Origin: Negativicutes bacterium | GTDB lineage: Bacteria; Bacillota_C; Negativicutes; Sporomusales_B; JARLHX01 | Length of the DNA: 64,000 nt | Assembly: GCA_031292015.1 (NCBI GenBank) | Contig: JARLHY010000039.1 | Coordinates: 1-64,000 of the forward strand | Direction: 5' to 3' | In this document: piece by piece, positions 36,230-44,658 of the stretch | How the letters are laid out: each line of letters starts with the position of its first letter | Position numbering within the stretch: position 1 is the first letter of the stretch | Program-made: the position numbers and the translations under genes | The notes under the pieces: generated by a model | Seen by the model: the letters and a program-made list of their open reading frames with translations, nothing else | Databases searched by the model: none | Told to the model about the DNA's origin: nothing

Positions 36230-37420
36230 TCAGATAAATATTTTATGCGGCTGTTCGATGAGTTTTATCAATATCGCCATGAATTCGGCAGCCGGCGCCC
36301 CGTCAATGATCCGGTGGTCAAAGGCAAACGACAGTCCCATCATCGGCCGGATGACAATGTCGTCGCCGACGACCGCAGGCATTCGCACCGTCCGGCCTAC
36401 CCCCAGGATGGCTGATTCCGGCTGATTGATAATAGGTGTAAAGTAATCAACAGAGCCATAGCCGCCCAGATTGGTAATGGTAAAAGTGCCACCGGTCATC
36501 TCGGCCGGATCGAGCTTATTTCGCTGGGCGCGTTTGGCAAAATCCCTGACCTCTTTGGATACTTCGGCCAGGCTTTTCTTGTCGGCGTTTTTCACCACAG
36601 GCACGACCAGACCGCCCGGAATGGCGACCGCCACCCCAATATGGATATCCTGCAGTACTTTTATTTCCTCACCGCTGAGAGTGGCGTTAATTCCGGGATA
36701 CTTGGCCAGGGCCCTGGCGACCGCCTTGATCAGCATGTCAGTCACCGATACTTTTTGATTTTCTTTCAGGTCGCTGTTAATCGTCGCCCGCAGCGCCAAC
36801 AGGCCGGCCATATCCACACTGGCAAGTTGCGTAACCTTGGGAGCCACCGCCCAGCTTCTTGTCATATTCTCGCCGATAACCTGCCGCATTCCCTCGTAGG
36901 GAATAACCTCCAAAACCGGGCGATCGTCTGCCGGTGCCGGAGGATTGGCGATGGCATTTTCTATGTCCTCCCGCGTAATGCGCCCCTCAGGGCCGGTACC
37001 GGCGATCACCGTATAATCCACACTGTTTTCCTGCGCCAGTTTACGGGCCGCCGGCGAAATCTTGATTTCGCCTCTGACCCGGACCGCTCCAACAGGACGC
37101 GCTGCTGCCTGCGCTCCTGCCGTTTTTGCCGCCGGAGCGACTGACGCACTGGCGGCAGCCAGCAGCGCGCTGATATCCTCGTCTGCTGCGCCGATTACTC
37201 CCAGCAGCGCTCCGATAGGCAGCTTCACTTTTTTTTCGGCGACAATTTTAAGCAGCACTCCGTCGGCTGGCGCTTCGATTTTGTTCGAGATTTTATCGGT
37301 CATAATCTCCAGCAGCGGCTCGCCTTTTTTAACCGGATCGCCCTCATTTTTCAGCCACTTGCCCACAGTGCCCTCTTTCATGGACAGTCCCAGTTTTGGC
37401 ATATTAACCTGGTTTGCCAT
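36230..37420 (-). CDS. Dihydrolipoyl acyltransferase (E2) of an acetoin/2-oxoacid dehydrogenase
   Basis: 396 residues. N-terminal lipoyl domain with Lys43 in IMTDKISNKIEAPADG; an Ala/Pro linker; a peripheral subunit-binding domain (KISPAARKLAQENSVDYTVIAGTGPEGRITREDI); and the catalytic acyltransferase domain ending FDHRIIDGAPAAEF (HxxxDG). It takes the acyl group from E1 and passes it to CoA. The subunit-binding domain normally docks E3, but no lpd gene is in this cluster. Called acetoin-type because of the AcoX and AcoR-like neighbours. Confidence 0.93.
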   Translation of the reverse strand: MANQVNMPKLGLSMKEGTVGKWLKNEGDPVKKGEPLLEIMTDKISNKIEAPADGVLLKIVAEKKVKLPIGALLGVIGAADEDISALLAAASASVAPAAKTAGAQAAARPVGAVRVRGEIKISPAARKLAQENSVDYTVIAGTGPEGRITREDIENAIANPPAPADDRPVLEVIPYEGMRQVIGENMTRSWAVAPKVTQLASVDMAGLLALRATINSDLKENQKVSVTDMLIKAVARALAKYPGINATLSGEEIKVLQDIHIGVAVAIPGGLVVPVVKNADKKSLAEVSKEVRDFAKRAQRNKLDPAEMTGGTFTITNLGGYGSVDYFTPIINQPESAILGVGRTVRMPAVVGDDIVIRPMMGLSFAFDHRIIDGAPAAEFMAILIKLIEQPHKIFI

Positions 37421-37435
37421 TGATGTTCCTCCTTG

Positions 37436-38443
37436 CTAACCTTCGATATCACGGATATTACGGCTATATCCTTTAACAACCGCGGCGCGAAGCGCCTCCT
37501 CCACGTTCACCACTATCGGTCCTTCAAAGGTAAGTTTTATCTGGGCCCTGTCGCCTGCCCCGATCTCCACTTCCCGTTCCCCGTCCAGCGCGATCACGCA
37601 AGGCGCGGTGGTCACTTCAACCACTCCGTCGATTGGGACATAGCTGTGTTTTTTGATTTGCACTGATTCAATAAGCCCTGGTGCAATAGGCACCCGCACC
37701 TGAACACAACCTGCCCCGATGTCGATGGCCATACCGTTCTTATCCTGGGGCGTTATCGGCGCCAGGTTGCCGACAATGGCTGAAATCCCGATATTATGCG
37801 CCTCTCCCCGGGTTGCCACAATCTGCGTTATCCGTTCCACTTCCCAGATGGCCCGTGATCCGATAAAGTTGTCCTTAAGCACAACAGCATCCACCAGGGC
37901 GATATCCACCGGGATACCGTTCTTATAGACCACCAATTTTTTACTGGGGCTGACTACCGGCGGACCGGCGACGATACCCCGGGCAATAACGCCGGCAGCC
38001 AGGCCGGCGATAGAACCCTCGATCATGGCGGGAAATACGTTGTTTGTCCCGGTGGAAATGGGAAGAATCGGGATAGCCCCGCAGCCTTTGGCCACCAAAC
38101 GGTTGGTTCCGTCGCCCCCCAGCGTGATAATGCAGGCAACCCCGGACTCAGCCATCGCCTGCGCGGCATGAAAAGAGTCAATCTGAGTCGCGGTCAGGCA
38201 AATCTGGGCCGGAAGATATTCCATCACCGGGCGGTGGCGACTGTCGATCTGTTCGGCTGCAGCCGGAACGATGCCGTAGTAGTCCGGCATATACACAATC
38301 TCTTTTATCCCGACTGAGGCCAAACTTAAGATCAGGCGGCGAACGATATTCACTTTTTCCTGATTGTCAAAAATGGTCCCGTATGCCACCAGACGGCGAA
38401 TATCCTTGCCAGACGCCGGGTTTGCAATAATGCCGACTCGCAT
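37436..38443 (-). CDS. acoX: AcoX-type NAD kinase-like protein
   Basis: 335 residues, ATP-NAD/sphingosine kinase fold: VGIIANPASGKDIRRL, and IITLGGDGTNRLVAKG with the GGDGT motif, then PISTGTNNVFPAMIEG. AcoX of acetoin catabolic clusters has this composition and its role is unclear. ATG 38443 sits nine bases after AGGTGG; a longer GTG start at 38461 overlaps the ribosome site. Between E2 and E1 beta in the same operon. Confidence 0.85.
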   Translation of the reverse strand: MRVGIIANPASGKDIRRLVAYGTIFDNQEKVNIVRRLILSLASVGIKEIVYMPDYYGIVPAAAEQIDSRHRPVMEYLPAQICLTATQIDSFHAAQAMAESGVACIITLGGDGTNRLVAKGCGAIPILPISTGTNNVFPAMIEGSIAGLAAGVIARGIVAGPPVVSPSKKLVVYKNGIPVDIALVDAVVLKDNFIGSRAIWEVERITQIVATRGEAHNIGISAIVGNLAPITPQDKNGMAIDIGAGCVQVRVPIAPGLIESVQIKKHSYVPIDGVVEVTTAPCVIALDGEREVEIGAGDRAQIKLTFEGPIVVNVEEALRAAVVKGYSRNIRDIEG

Positions 38444-38470
38444 CTTCCCACACCACCTCACAACACTGAT

Positions 38471-39442
38471 CTAATACAGGCTCTTGACGGCAGCAACAAT
38501 GGATTCTTCACTGGGGATGACGGCTTTTTCCAGAACCGGCGCGAACGGGATCGGCGTAAACGGCATCGCTACGCGTTTTATCGGCGCATCCAGAAGATCA
38601 AAACCTTCTTCAGCCACCATGGCCGCGATTTCCCCGCCAAAGCCGCCGATCTTAACCGCTTCGTGGACAATCACCAGTTTGCCGGTTTTGCCGACGGAAT
38701 AAAGGATGCTTTCCTTATCAAGCGGAATCAGCGTGCGCGGGTCAAGCACCTCGGCGATGATTCCTTCCTGGGCCAGGATATCGGCGGCGGCCAGCGCCTT
38801 TTGCACCATCCACGACCAGGCGACGATAGTGACATCGGTGCCGGATTTTTTGACATCGGCCTTGCCGAGGGGAACAAGATAATCGCCTTCCGGCACGTCG
38901 CCCTGAACGCCCAGCAGCTGTTTGTGCTCAAGATACATAACCGGGTTGTCGTCCTGAATGGCTGCCAGCATTAATCCCTTGGCATCAGCCGGGGTGGAAG
39001 GCATCACGGTCTTAACACCGGGAATGTGGGTGAACCAGGCTTCCATGCTCTGGGAATGCTGGGCCGCCGCAGACATCCCGGCACCGCACGCGGCGCGGAT
39101 TACCATGGGTATCTTGGCTTTACCGCCGAACATGTACCGCATTTTGGCAGCCTGATTAAACAATTCGTCCATACAGACCCCGAAGAAATCAACAAACATA
39201 ATCTCGGCGACCGGCCGCAAGCCGGCGGCGGCGGCGCCCACGGCAGCCCCGATGATCGCCGTCTCGCTGATCGGAGTGTCGATCACCCGGCCGGGGTATT
39301 CCTTATAAAGTTCGCCTGTCACGCCAAAACAACCGCCGAAACAGCCGACATCTTCGCCCCATACGAACACGTTGGGGTCGTTTTTCATTGCCACCCGCAT
39401 TCCGTCCCGAATGGCCTCAGCATATGTCATTTGTGTCATCAT
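38471..39442 (-). CDS. acoB: Acetoin/2-oxoacid dehydrogenase E1 component, beta subunit
   Basis: 323 residues, transketolase-like pyrimidine-binding subunit: MTYAEAIRDGMRVAMKNDPNVFVWGEDVG, FDTPISE-type segment VIDTPISETAIIGAAVGAAAAG, and a C-terminal transketolase domain (DLLDAPIKRVAMPFTPIPFAP). It forms the alpha2beta2 thiamine enzyme with the next upstream gene. Sequence alone cannot separate acetoin from pyruvate or branched-chain substrates; acetoin is favoured by acoX and the sigma-54 activator. Confidence 0.92.
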   Translation of the reverse strand: MMTQMTYAEAIRDGMRVAMKNDPNVFVWGEDVGCFGGCFGVTGELYKEYPGRVIDTPISETAIIGAAVGAAAAGLRPVAEIMFVDFFGVCMDELFNQAAKMRYMFGGKAKIPMVIRAACGAGMSAAAQHSQSMEAWFTHIPGVKTVMPSTPADAKGLMLAAIQDDNPVMYLEHKQLLGVQGDVPEGDYLVPLGKADVKKSGTDVTIVAWSWMVQKALAAADILAQEGIIAEVLDPRTLIPLDKESILYSVGKTGKLVIVHEAVKIGGFGGEIAAMVAEEGFDLLDAPIKRVAMPFTPIPFAPVLEKAVIPSEESIVAAVKSLY

Positions 39443-39480
39443 GTCCCATCCTTTCCTGTTTTGGATTCAGCCGCCTTCCG

Positions 39481-40443
39481 CTAATCGGCGTAAACGTCGG
39501 CCAATACGTCTTCCACGCTGGCGTCGGGACTGTTTGTGGCAAAAACAATCGCCGCAGCGATCTTCCCTTCCACGGTGGCTTTAATGGCATCCAACTCGGC
39601 CTGAGTGGCATATTTCAGTTCCACGAGTTTATGCGCCAGCCTGGGAATGGGGTCTTTGTTCAGCCAGGCTTCTTGCTCCGCGCTATTTTTGTAAACAGCC
39701 GGGTCTCCTTCAAAGTGACCGCGCCATCTCCAGGTCTTACACTCGATCAGGCTGGGACCGTCGCCCCTGCGCGCTCTGGCGATCGCTTCCTCGGCAGCTT
39801 CATGGACCGCGACCACATCGTTGCCGTCGACGGTTATGCCGGGTATGCCATAAGCCGAGGCCCGCTCGGACACATCAACGACCTTCATATGATCGCGCTG
39901 GCAGTTGGAAATGCCGTAGAGGTTGTTTTCGCAGACAAAGACCACCGGCAGCTTCCAGATGGACGCCATGTTCATTGCTTCGTGGAAGGTACCACGGTTC
40001 GAAGCCCCGTCGCCAAAGAAGCACACCGTCACCGCACCGGTATTTTTATACTTGCAGGCATAGGCGGCGCCGGTGGCGATCGGCAGCCCGGCGCCCACGA
40101 TGCCGTTGGCCCCGAGGATTCCCAGATCAACGTCAGCGATATGCATGGACCCGCCCTTACCTTTGCAATAGCCGGTTGCTTTTCCAAACAGCTCAGCCAT
40201 CATCAGCTCCACCTTGCCGCCTTTGGCGATCAGATGACCATGGCCCCGGTGGGTACTTGTGATATAGTCCTTGCTTGTCAGGCTGGCCGATACGCCTGTG
40301 GCCACCGCTTCTTCCCCAAGATACAGATGTACGAACCCCGGCAGCTTGTTGTCGGCAAACAATTCCACTGCTTTGCTTTCAAAAGAGCGGATTGTCAGCA
40401 TTGTTTCATAAAACCCAAGCAGTTTTTCCTTCGAAAGTTCCAT
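39481..40443 (-). CDS. acoA: Acetoin/2-oxoacid dehydrogenase E1 component, alpha subunit
   Basis: 320 residues. Thiamine diphosphate motif GDGASNRGTFHEAMNMASIWKLP..ENN is complete; earlier HRGHGHLIAKGG and GKGGSMHIADVDLGILGANGIVGAGLP are typical of E1 alpha. It decarboxylates the substrate and reductively acylates the E2 lipoyl group together with the beta subunit. Second gene of the operon, 109 bases after the lin0512-type gene. Confidence 0.93.
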   Translation of the reverse strand: MELSKEKLLGFYETMLTIRSFESKAVELFADNKLPGFVHLYLGEEAVATGVSASLTSKDYITSTHRGHGHLIAKGGKVELMMAELFGKATGYCKGKGGSMHIADVDLGILGANGIVGAGLPIATGAAYACKYKNTGAVTVCFFGDGASNRGTFHEAMNMASIWKLPVVFVCENNLYGISNCQRDHMKVVDVSERASAYGIPGITVDGNDVVAVHEAAEEAIARARRGDGPSLIECKTWRWRGHFEGDPAVYKNSAEQEAWLNKDPIPRLAHKLVELKYATQAELDAIKATVEGKIAAAIVFATNSPDASVEDVLADVYAD

Positions 40444-40552
40444 ATTATTCCCTCCTTAATGAATTGAGCCCCCTACTTTGCCCCGCACTAAGCGAAACCA
40501 ATGCTCCTGGCAAAGGCATTTCCCCAGCTGGTGTTTTCATGGTTATTGCCTA

Positions 40553-40918
40553 TTAACCATCCATGTCGACGTAAACGGTAACAGCCGCCACAGCGATCAC
40601 GATGGTGTCACCGGCCCCCAGCTCCGGCAGCGCCAAGCCACGAACCGCCAGACCGCCTGCGGCGACCTCCAGGCTGGCCGTACCGAACGGAATCATGGCA
40701 AGCACCTCGGCTTCCCGGATCATTTCCGGCTGCGGGCAGCCCAATTTTACCTCGACATACATCCGGTGGGGGCTGTCTATCCCCAGGATATCGAACAGCC
40801 CACACAAGCAGCTTCTGGAAACCGCGTCTTTCACCGCCCGTTGAGCCGCTTTGGTAACATCCCCGCCGTGAAGGTCGGCTCCTGTACCGATTTCGACGAT
40901 ATATCGCTTACGTCCCAT
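40553..40918 (-). CDS. Lin0512-family protein
   Basis: 121 residues from ATG 40918 (GGGAGG seven bases upstream). Pattern: KRYIVEIGTGADLHGGDVTKAAQRAVKDAVSR, then MYVEVKLGCPQPEMI, then GDTIVIAVAAVTVYVDMDG, which matches the small Lin0512 family of unknown function. Two Cys (SCLCG) and a third in KLGCP may bind metal. It is the first gene after the sigma-54 promoter, so it is made whenever the dehydrogenase is; a small-molecule binding or assembly role is possible but unproven. Confidence 0.8.
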   Translation of the reverse strand: MGRKRYIVEIGTGADLHGGDVTKAAQRAVKDAVSRSCLCGLFDILGIDSPHRMYVEVKLGCPQPEMIREAEVLAMIPFGTASLEVAAGGLAVRGLALPELGAGDTIVIAVAAVTVYVDMDG

Positions 40919-40987
40919 TTCATCACCTCCCGCCTTATAAAACATTTGAAGTTGCTTTAACAAATTACTGGAGTTATTTATTATATA

Positions 40988-41003
40988 TGCAAGCTATGAG
41001 CCA
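40988..41003 (-). promoter_or_regulatory. Sigma-54 promoter of the dehydrogenase/lipoate operon
   Basis: Minus strand TGGCTCATAGCTTGCA: GG at -24 and GC at -12 separated by exactly ten bases, with TTGCA at -12. Transcription would begin near 40976, about 58 bases before the lin0512-type start. The adjacent AcoR-type activator fits. Confidence 0.85.
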
Positions 41004-41012
41004 AAAAGAAAA

Positions 41013-41207
41013 GACCACCTGTTTCCAGGTGGTCTCAGGCCGCTCAGAAGCCCCCATCTGCTTTGTTGGCCCCACAACCCCATTGCTAGCGTACTTCCCT
41101 GTACGCGTCGCTGCTGGGCTCGTGGGGCCGTCGTGCATCTGGGGACTTCTGAACGGCCTGAAAAATAGGTTTCTCCACAAGAAACGACCACTTGTTCCCA
41201 GGTGGTC
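41013..41207. repeat. Palindromic intergenic repeat, copy 1
   Basis: Core 41036-41160 begins CAGGCCG and ends CGGCCTG; its outer 26 bases are inverted repeats, and inside lie GGCCCCAC/GTGGGGCC and a second imperfect stem, so the strand can fold into one long hairpin. It is flanked by two near-identical 22-base hairpins, 41013-41034 and 41186-41207 (GACCAC...GTGGTC). A copy of the core in the opposite orientation is at 49902-50134. Lies between the sigma-54 promoter and the activator sites. Confidence 0.8.
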
Positions 41208-41242
41208 TTTAGATTTCGTCGCCGCAGGCCAAAATCGCAGAT

Positions 41243-41305
41243 TGTAGCCCCATGAATCACTATTGTAGCACTTGTGTAGCGCTGCGCTACATTTTATCTG
41301 CTACA
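41243..41305. promoter_or_regulatory. Putative activator (UAS) sites for the AcoR-type regulator
   Basis: Five TGTAGC half sites in 63 bases: 41243, 41264 and 41275 forward, 41286 and 41300 inverted. The pair at 41275-41291 forms a 17-base palindrome, TGTAGC-N5-GCTACA. The cluster lies about 250-310 bases upstream of the sigma-54 promoter and just past the regulator gene end, a normal enhancer position. Confidence 0.7.
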
Positions 41306-41312
41306 CCCTGCT

Positions 41313-43337
41313 TTACAATTTTACATTACTGATTCCATACCGCTCCATTTTTCGATAAATAGTAGTGCGGGCAACCCCGAAGCGCTTGGCTACCCGGCTG
41401 ATGTTGCCGCCATACTGATGCAGCAAGGCAGCGATTTCGGCCTGTTCCGTCAGCTCCAGCGCCTGTAACCGCTGTTCCTTGACCGTTGCCCGGGCGGCCG
41501 GCTGAGAAAACACAGGTCCTTCCATATAGGCCGAAGAATCCTGGCGGTTAGCTATATCGGGCGGCAAATGCCACAGCGCTATGGTTTCTCCTTCGGCCAG
41601 GCTGACAGCCCGCTCGGCCACATTATGCAGCTCGCGCACATTGCCCGGCCAACCGTAGCGGCGCAAGCAATCCAGCACCCGCGCTTCAATGGAAAACAGG
41701 CGGTTCTGCTCTTTGCCGATCTTGTTGATAATGTGCTGAAACAACAGGGTAATATCGTCGCCGCGTTCGCGCAGCGGCGGCACGGTGATCGAAATGACAT
41801 TCAGCCGGTAATAAAGTTCCTGCCGGAATATCCCTCTTTCCACTTCCTTCAGCAGGTTTTTGTTCGTAGCGCAGATCACCCGTACATCCGTCGGAATGAC
41901 CCGTTCTCCGCCGATTCGGACGAGCTTCTTTTCCTGGAGTACCCGCAGCAAAGCGACCTGTTGTTCCAGGGGCATATCGGCGATTTCATCCAGAAACAGC
42001 GTTCCGCCTGCGGCCAGTTCGAATTTCCCCGGTCTTCCGCCGCGTTTGGCACCGGTGAAGGCGCCTTCTTCATAGCCGAACAGCTCACTGCTGATCAATT
42101 CCCGTGGTATCGCACCGCAGTTTACCGCGATAAACGGACCGTCACTGCGGGCGCTGTGATGGTGAATGGCTTGGGCAAATAATTCTTTGCCTGTGCCGCT
42201 TTCTCCTTGCAACAAAACGATGGAAAGACTGGTCGCCGCCAGGGAGGCCACCCGGACAGCCTCCAGCAACTCGGCACTGTTACCGATAATGTCGCCAAAT
42301 TCAAAGTTGGTATAATGGCCGCTGAAACGATTCACCAAACTGCGTACTTGTTTTATCGGCCGCAGAATGATTACTCCGCCGCTGATTTTTCCCCGCTCGT
42401 CGGTCAACGGCTCGCCGGAGACCAGGCAGTGACTCGTACCGCTGGTGAGCGGCATCATCACTTCAACATCGGCATACGGTTGTTTATTATTAAGCATGCC
42501 GCGGGTGAAGTGGGCGGTACCGCCAAAGATTCTTTCGATAGGCCGGCCAACCACTTCTTTGCCCGCTCCCCCCAGTATTTGTTTCACCACGGCGTTTACT
42601 TCGTTGATAATCCCGCAGCTGTCAATCAGAACAACCCCGTCGGACATGGTGTTGAATATGCTGGTCAACCGCTGGTTGGCCAGCGTAAGCTCATTGTTTT
42701 TTTGCTGAATCCGCAGCTGCATCGAGATAGCCTCGGCGGCGGCCACTACCATCCCCAGGGTATGAGAGTAGCTCGCCTGGGCCGGGCCGGAAATATCCAG
42801 CACCGCCATAATGTTTCCATCCTGATCGGTGATTGGCGCCGCCGAACATGTCCAGCAGTGGTGGCGCAGGCAGAAATGCTCACAACCTGAAACTTGAATC
42901 GGTTGTCCTGTCGATAAGGCGCTGCCTATCGCGTTGGTACCGACATTGTCGTCACGCCAATTGGCGCCAGGCACGAAAACAAGATCCAGGGCGCTCTGGA
43001 TGCGGTCACTGTCGCCAAACAACTCCAAAATATAGCCCTGCACATCAGTTAAGACAACAACAAAGCTGGAAGCGCGGAAAAACTGATAAAGGTTCTGCAT
43101 GAAGGGTTTTGCGGCTTGAATGATCACTTCATTCTTTTCCAGCAGTTGCCTTAATTCATGCTGCTCCAGTACTACCCTGCCTCTGCCGTCGGTGGGATTC
43201 AGTCTCGTATCAGAGCATTTTTTCCATGATTCGGCGATAGGAGAAGATACGATTCCCTGTTTTAGTTCACCTGAATTAACGAAGGTTTTCCAGGCAAGCG
43301 CCTTTTGCTGCAAAATCCGTTCTCCCCAGGTGCTCAT
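41313..43337 (-). CDS. acoR: AcoR-type sigma-54-dependent activator
   Basis: 674 residues. An N-terminal sensory region (GAF-like, about 75-205, with [18 protein letters not shown] and the Cys-rich [16 protein letters not shown]) and a PAS domain (about 222-330) precede an AAA+ domain with Walker A GESGTGKE at 378-385 and the sigma-54 contact loop GAFTGA at 425-430. A Fis-type helix-turn-helix ends the protein ([20 protein letters not shown]). This layout is that of AcoR, which responds to acetoin. It should drive the promoter at 40988-41003 through the TGTAGC sites. Confidence 0.92.
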   Translation of the reverse strand: MSTWGERILQQKALAWKTFVNSGELKQGIVSSPIAESWKKCSDTRLNPTDGRGRVVLEQHELRQLLEKNEVIIQAAKPFMQNLYQFFRASSFVVVLTDVQGYILELFGDSDRIQSALDLVFVPGANWRDDNVGTNAIGSALSTGQPIQVSGCEHFCLRHHCWTCSAAPITDQDGNIMAVLDISGPAQASYSHTLGMVVAAAEAISMQLRIQQKNNELTLANQRLTSIFNTMSDGVVLIDSCGIINEVNAVVKQILGGAGKEVVGRPIERIFGGTAHFTRGMLNNKQPYADVEVMMPLTSGTSHCLVSGEPLTDERGKISGGVIILRPIKQVRSLVNRFSGHYTNFEFGDIIGNSAELLEAVRVASLAATSLSIVLLQGESGTGKELFAQAIHHHSARSDGPFIAVNCGAIPRELISSELFGYEEGAFTGAKRGGRPGKFELAAGGTLFLDEIADMPLEQQVALLRVLQEKKLVRIGGERVIPTDVRVICATNKNLLKEVERGIFRQELYYRLNVISITVPPLRERGDDITLLFQHIINKIGKEQNRLFSIEARVLDCLRRYGWPGNVRELHNVAERAVSLAEGETIALWHLPPDIANRQDSSAYMEGPVFSQPAARATVKEQRLQALELTEQAEIAALLHQYGGNISRVAKRFGVARTTIYRKMERYGISNVKL

Positions 43338-43530
43338 TTTTTCATCACAACCTTATTACCTTTTTACCAGATCCCTGCAGCAAGCGTTCCTTGCCTGCGG
43401 ATTTTGACCCTGTATCTGCGAATGCGGGTTAAATTGACCGGTATCATTGGCAATAAATTACTTGGAGTCTTCTACACAAAAACTGGAAATCCTTTTGATA
43501 AAATTTTTGCAGGTGAAGTTGGCTTTTTCC

Positions 43531-43565
43531 CAAAAGAAAACCCGGGTGCATTCTCACACCCGGGT
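43531..43565 (-). terminator. Terminator of the rpsF-ssb-rpsR operon
   Basis: Stem ACCCGGGTG/CACCCGGGT (43540-43548 with 43557-43565), followed on the minus strand by TTTTCTTTT just after the rpsR stop. Confidence 0.88.
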
Positions 43566-43579
43566 AACTTTTTGTTTGC

Positions 43580-43810
43580 TTATTCTGCTGTAAACGGCAA
43601 CAGAGCCATGTTCCGCGCCCGTTTGACCGCCAGCGTCAGCTGACGCTGATGCTTGGCGCAGTTGCCGGAAATCCGGCGGGGCAGGATTTTGCCACGCTCG
43701 GTGGTAAACCGGCGAATGCGGGGAACTTCTTTATAGTCAATGGCTGTAACTTTATCTACGCAGAAGCTGCACACTTTTTTCTTCGGCTTTCTGCCTTTAT
43801 CTCGTTTCAC
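43580..43810 (-). CDS. rpsR: 30S ribosomal protein S18
   Basis: 76 residues, normal length. It starts with a basic segment and CSFC, then [43 protein letters not shown], the S18 core that binds S6 and 16S rRNA. Third gene of rpsF-ssb-rpsR, 14 bases after ssb; the terminator follows directly. Confidence 0.97.
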   Translation of the reverse strand: MKRDKGRKPKKKVCSFCVDKVTAIDYKEVPRIRRFTTERGKILPRRISGNCAKHQRQLTLAVKRARNMALLPFTAE

Positions 43811-43824
43811 CTACAGTAACCCCC

Positions 43825-44211
43825 TTAAAATGGAATTTCCTCTTCAGGGATAACCTGGCCGCCAAAAGGAATAGTGTCTTTATTATCGTCAGCAGTTGCC
43901 TGCTTCCGTTCCAAAAACTCCATGTTCTGGGCAATTACCTCGGCTACGCGCCGTTTTTGACCGTCGTTGGCTTCGTAGGAGCGGATTTGAAGACGACCTT
44001 CAATCAGCACCCGTTGTCCTTTGGTCAGGTTATTGCCACAGGTTTCGGCCAGTTTTTCCCATGCCACGACGGGAATAAAATCGGCTTCTCTTTGTCCTTG
44101 CCCGGAGAAGCGGTTGACGGCAATGGTAAACGATGCCACGGCTTTACCGCTTTGGGTATAGCGAACCTCCGGGTCCTGGGTAAGTCGACCGACAAGGATA
44201 ACCTTATTCAT
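43825..44211 (-). CDS. ssb: Single-stranded DNA-binding protein
   Basis: 128 residues, shorter than the usual 150-180 because the linker is brief. OB fold with MNKVILVGRLTQDPEVRYTQSGKAVASFTIAVNR and the acidic tip EEEIPF that recruits replication and repair partners. Encoded between the S6 and S18 genes as in most Firmicutes. Confidence 0.97.
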   Translation of the reverse strand: MNKVILVGRLTQDPEVRYTQSGKAVASFTIAVNRFSGQGQREADFIPVVAWEKLAETCGNNLTKGQRVLIEGRLQIRSYEANDGQKRRVAEVIAQNMEFLERKQATADDNKDTIPFGGQVIPEEEIPF

Positions 44212-44229
44212 GGTTTTACCCCCTCTGGC

Positions 44230-44514
44230 CTATTCTTCCTGCTTGATGACCATGTGCCGCAGGATCTCGTCAGTAATCTTCATTATCCGTTCGAGCTCAA
44301 GAATGACTTTCGGCTCGGCGGAAAAATAGACTACGTAGTAGAAGCCTTCGGTGAAGTCTTTTAATTCGTAAGCCAGGCGCTTTTTACCCCAGCGGTCTAT
44401 CTTGTCGATAGTGCCACCGTTGTTTTTGATGAGATTCTCGAATTTGGTCACAACCGCCTCGATAGCCTCTTCTTCCGCCGGCTTCACGATAAACATGACT
44501 TCATACTTGTTCAT
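44230..44514 (-). CDS. rpsF: 30S ribosomal protein S6
   Basis: 94 residues: NKYEVMFIVKPAEEEAIEAVV, IDRWGKKRLAYELKDFTEGFYYVVYF, typical S6. First gene of the operon, with its own promoter and a short structured leader. Confidence 0.97.
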   Translation of the reverse strand: MNKYEVMFIVKPAEEEAIEAVVTKFENLIKNNGGTIDKIDRWGKKRLAYELKDFTEGFYYVVYFSAEPKVILELERIMKITDEILRHMVIKQEE

Positions 44515-44542
44515 GAAACCACCTCCTCCTCTGGACTAAACG

Positions 44543-44640
44543 GCTCCCCCTAGGGGAGCAGGGAAGGTTCAAACCGAAATTTGACCTTACTGTTTGTCTT
44601 AGACCAATATATTATAGCACTATTTTAAAACCGATTGCAA
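44543..44640 (-). promoter_or_regulatory. rpsF promoter and leader hairpin
   Basis: Minus strand TTGCAA (44640-44635), 18-base spacer, TATAAT (44616-44611). The roughly 90-base leader contains the stem GCTCCCC/GGGGAGC (44543-44559) flanked by CCG. Many bacteria carry an S6:S18-binding leader with a CCG element here; this may be one, giving feedback control, but I cannot confirm the exact motif. Confidence 0.65.
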
Positions 44641-44658
44641 GAAAATCACTTAAATTGA

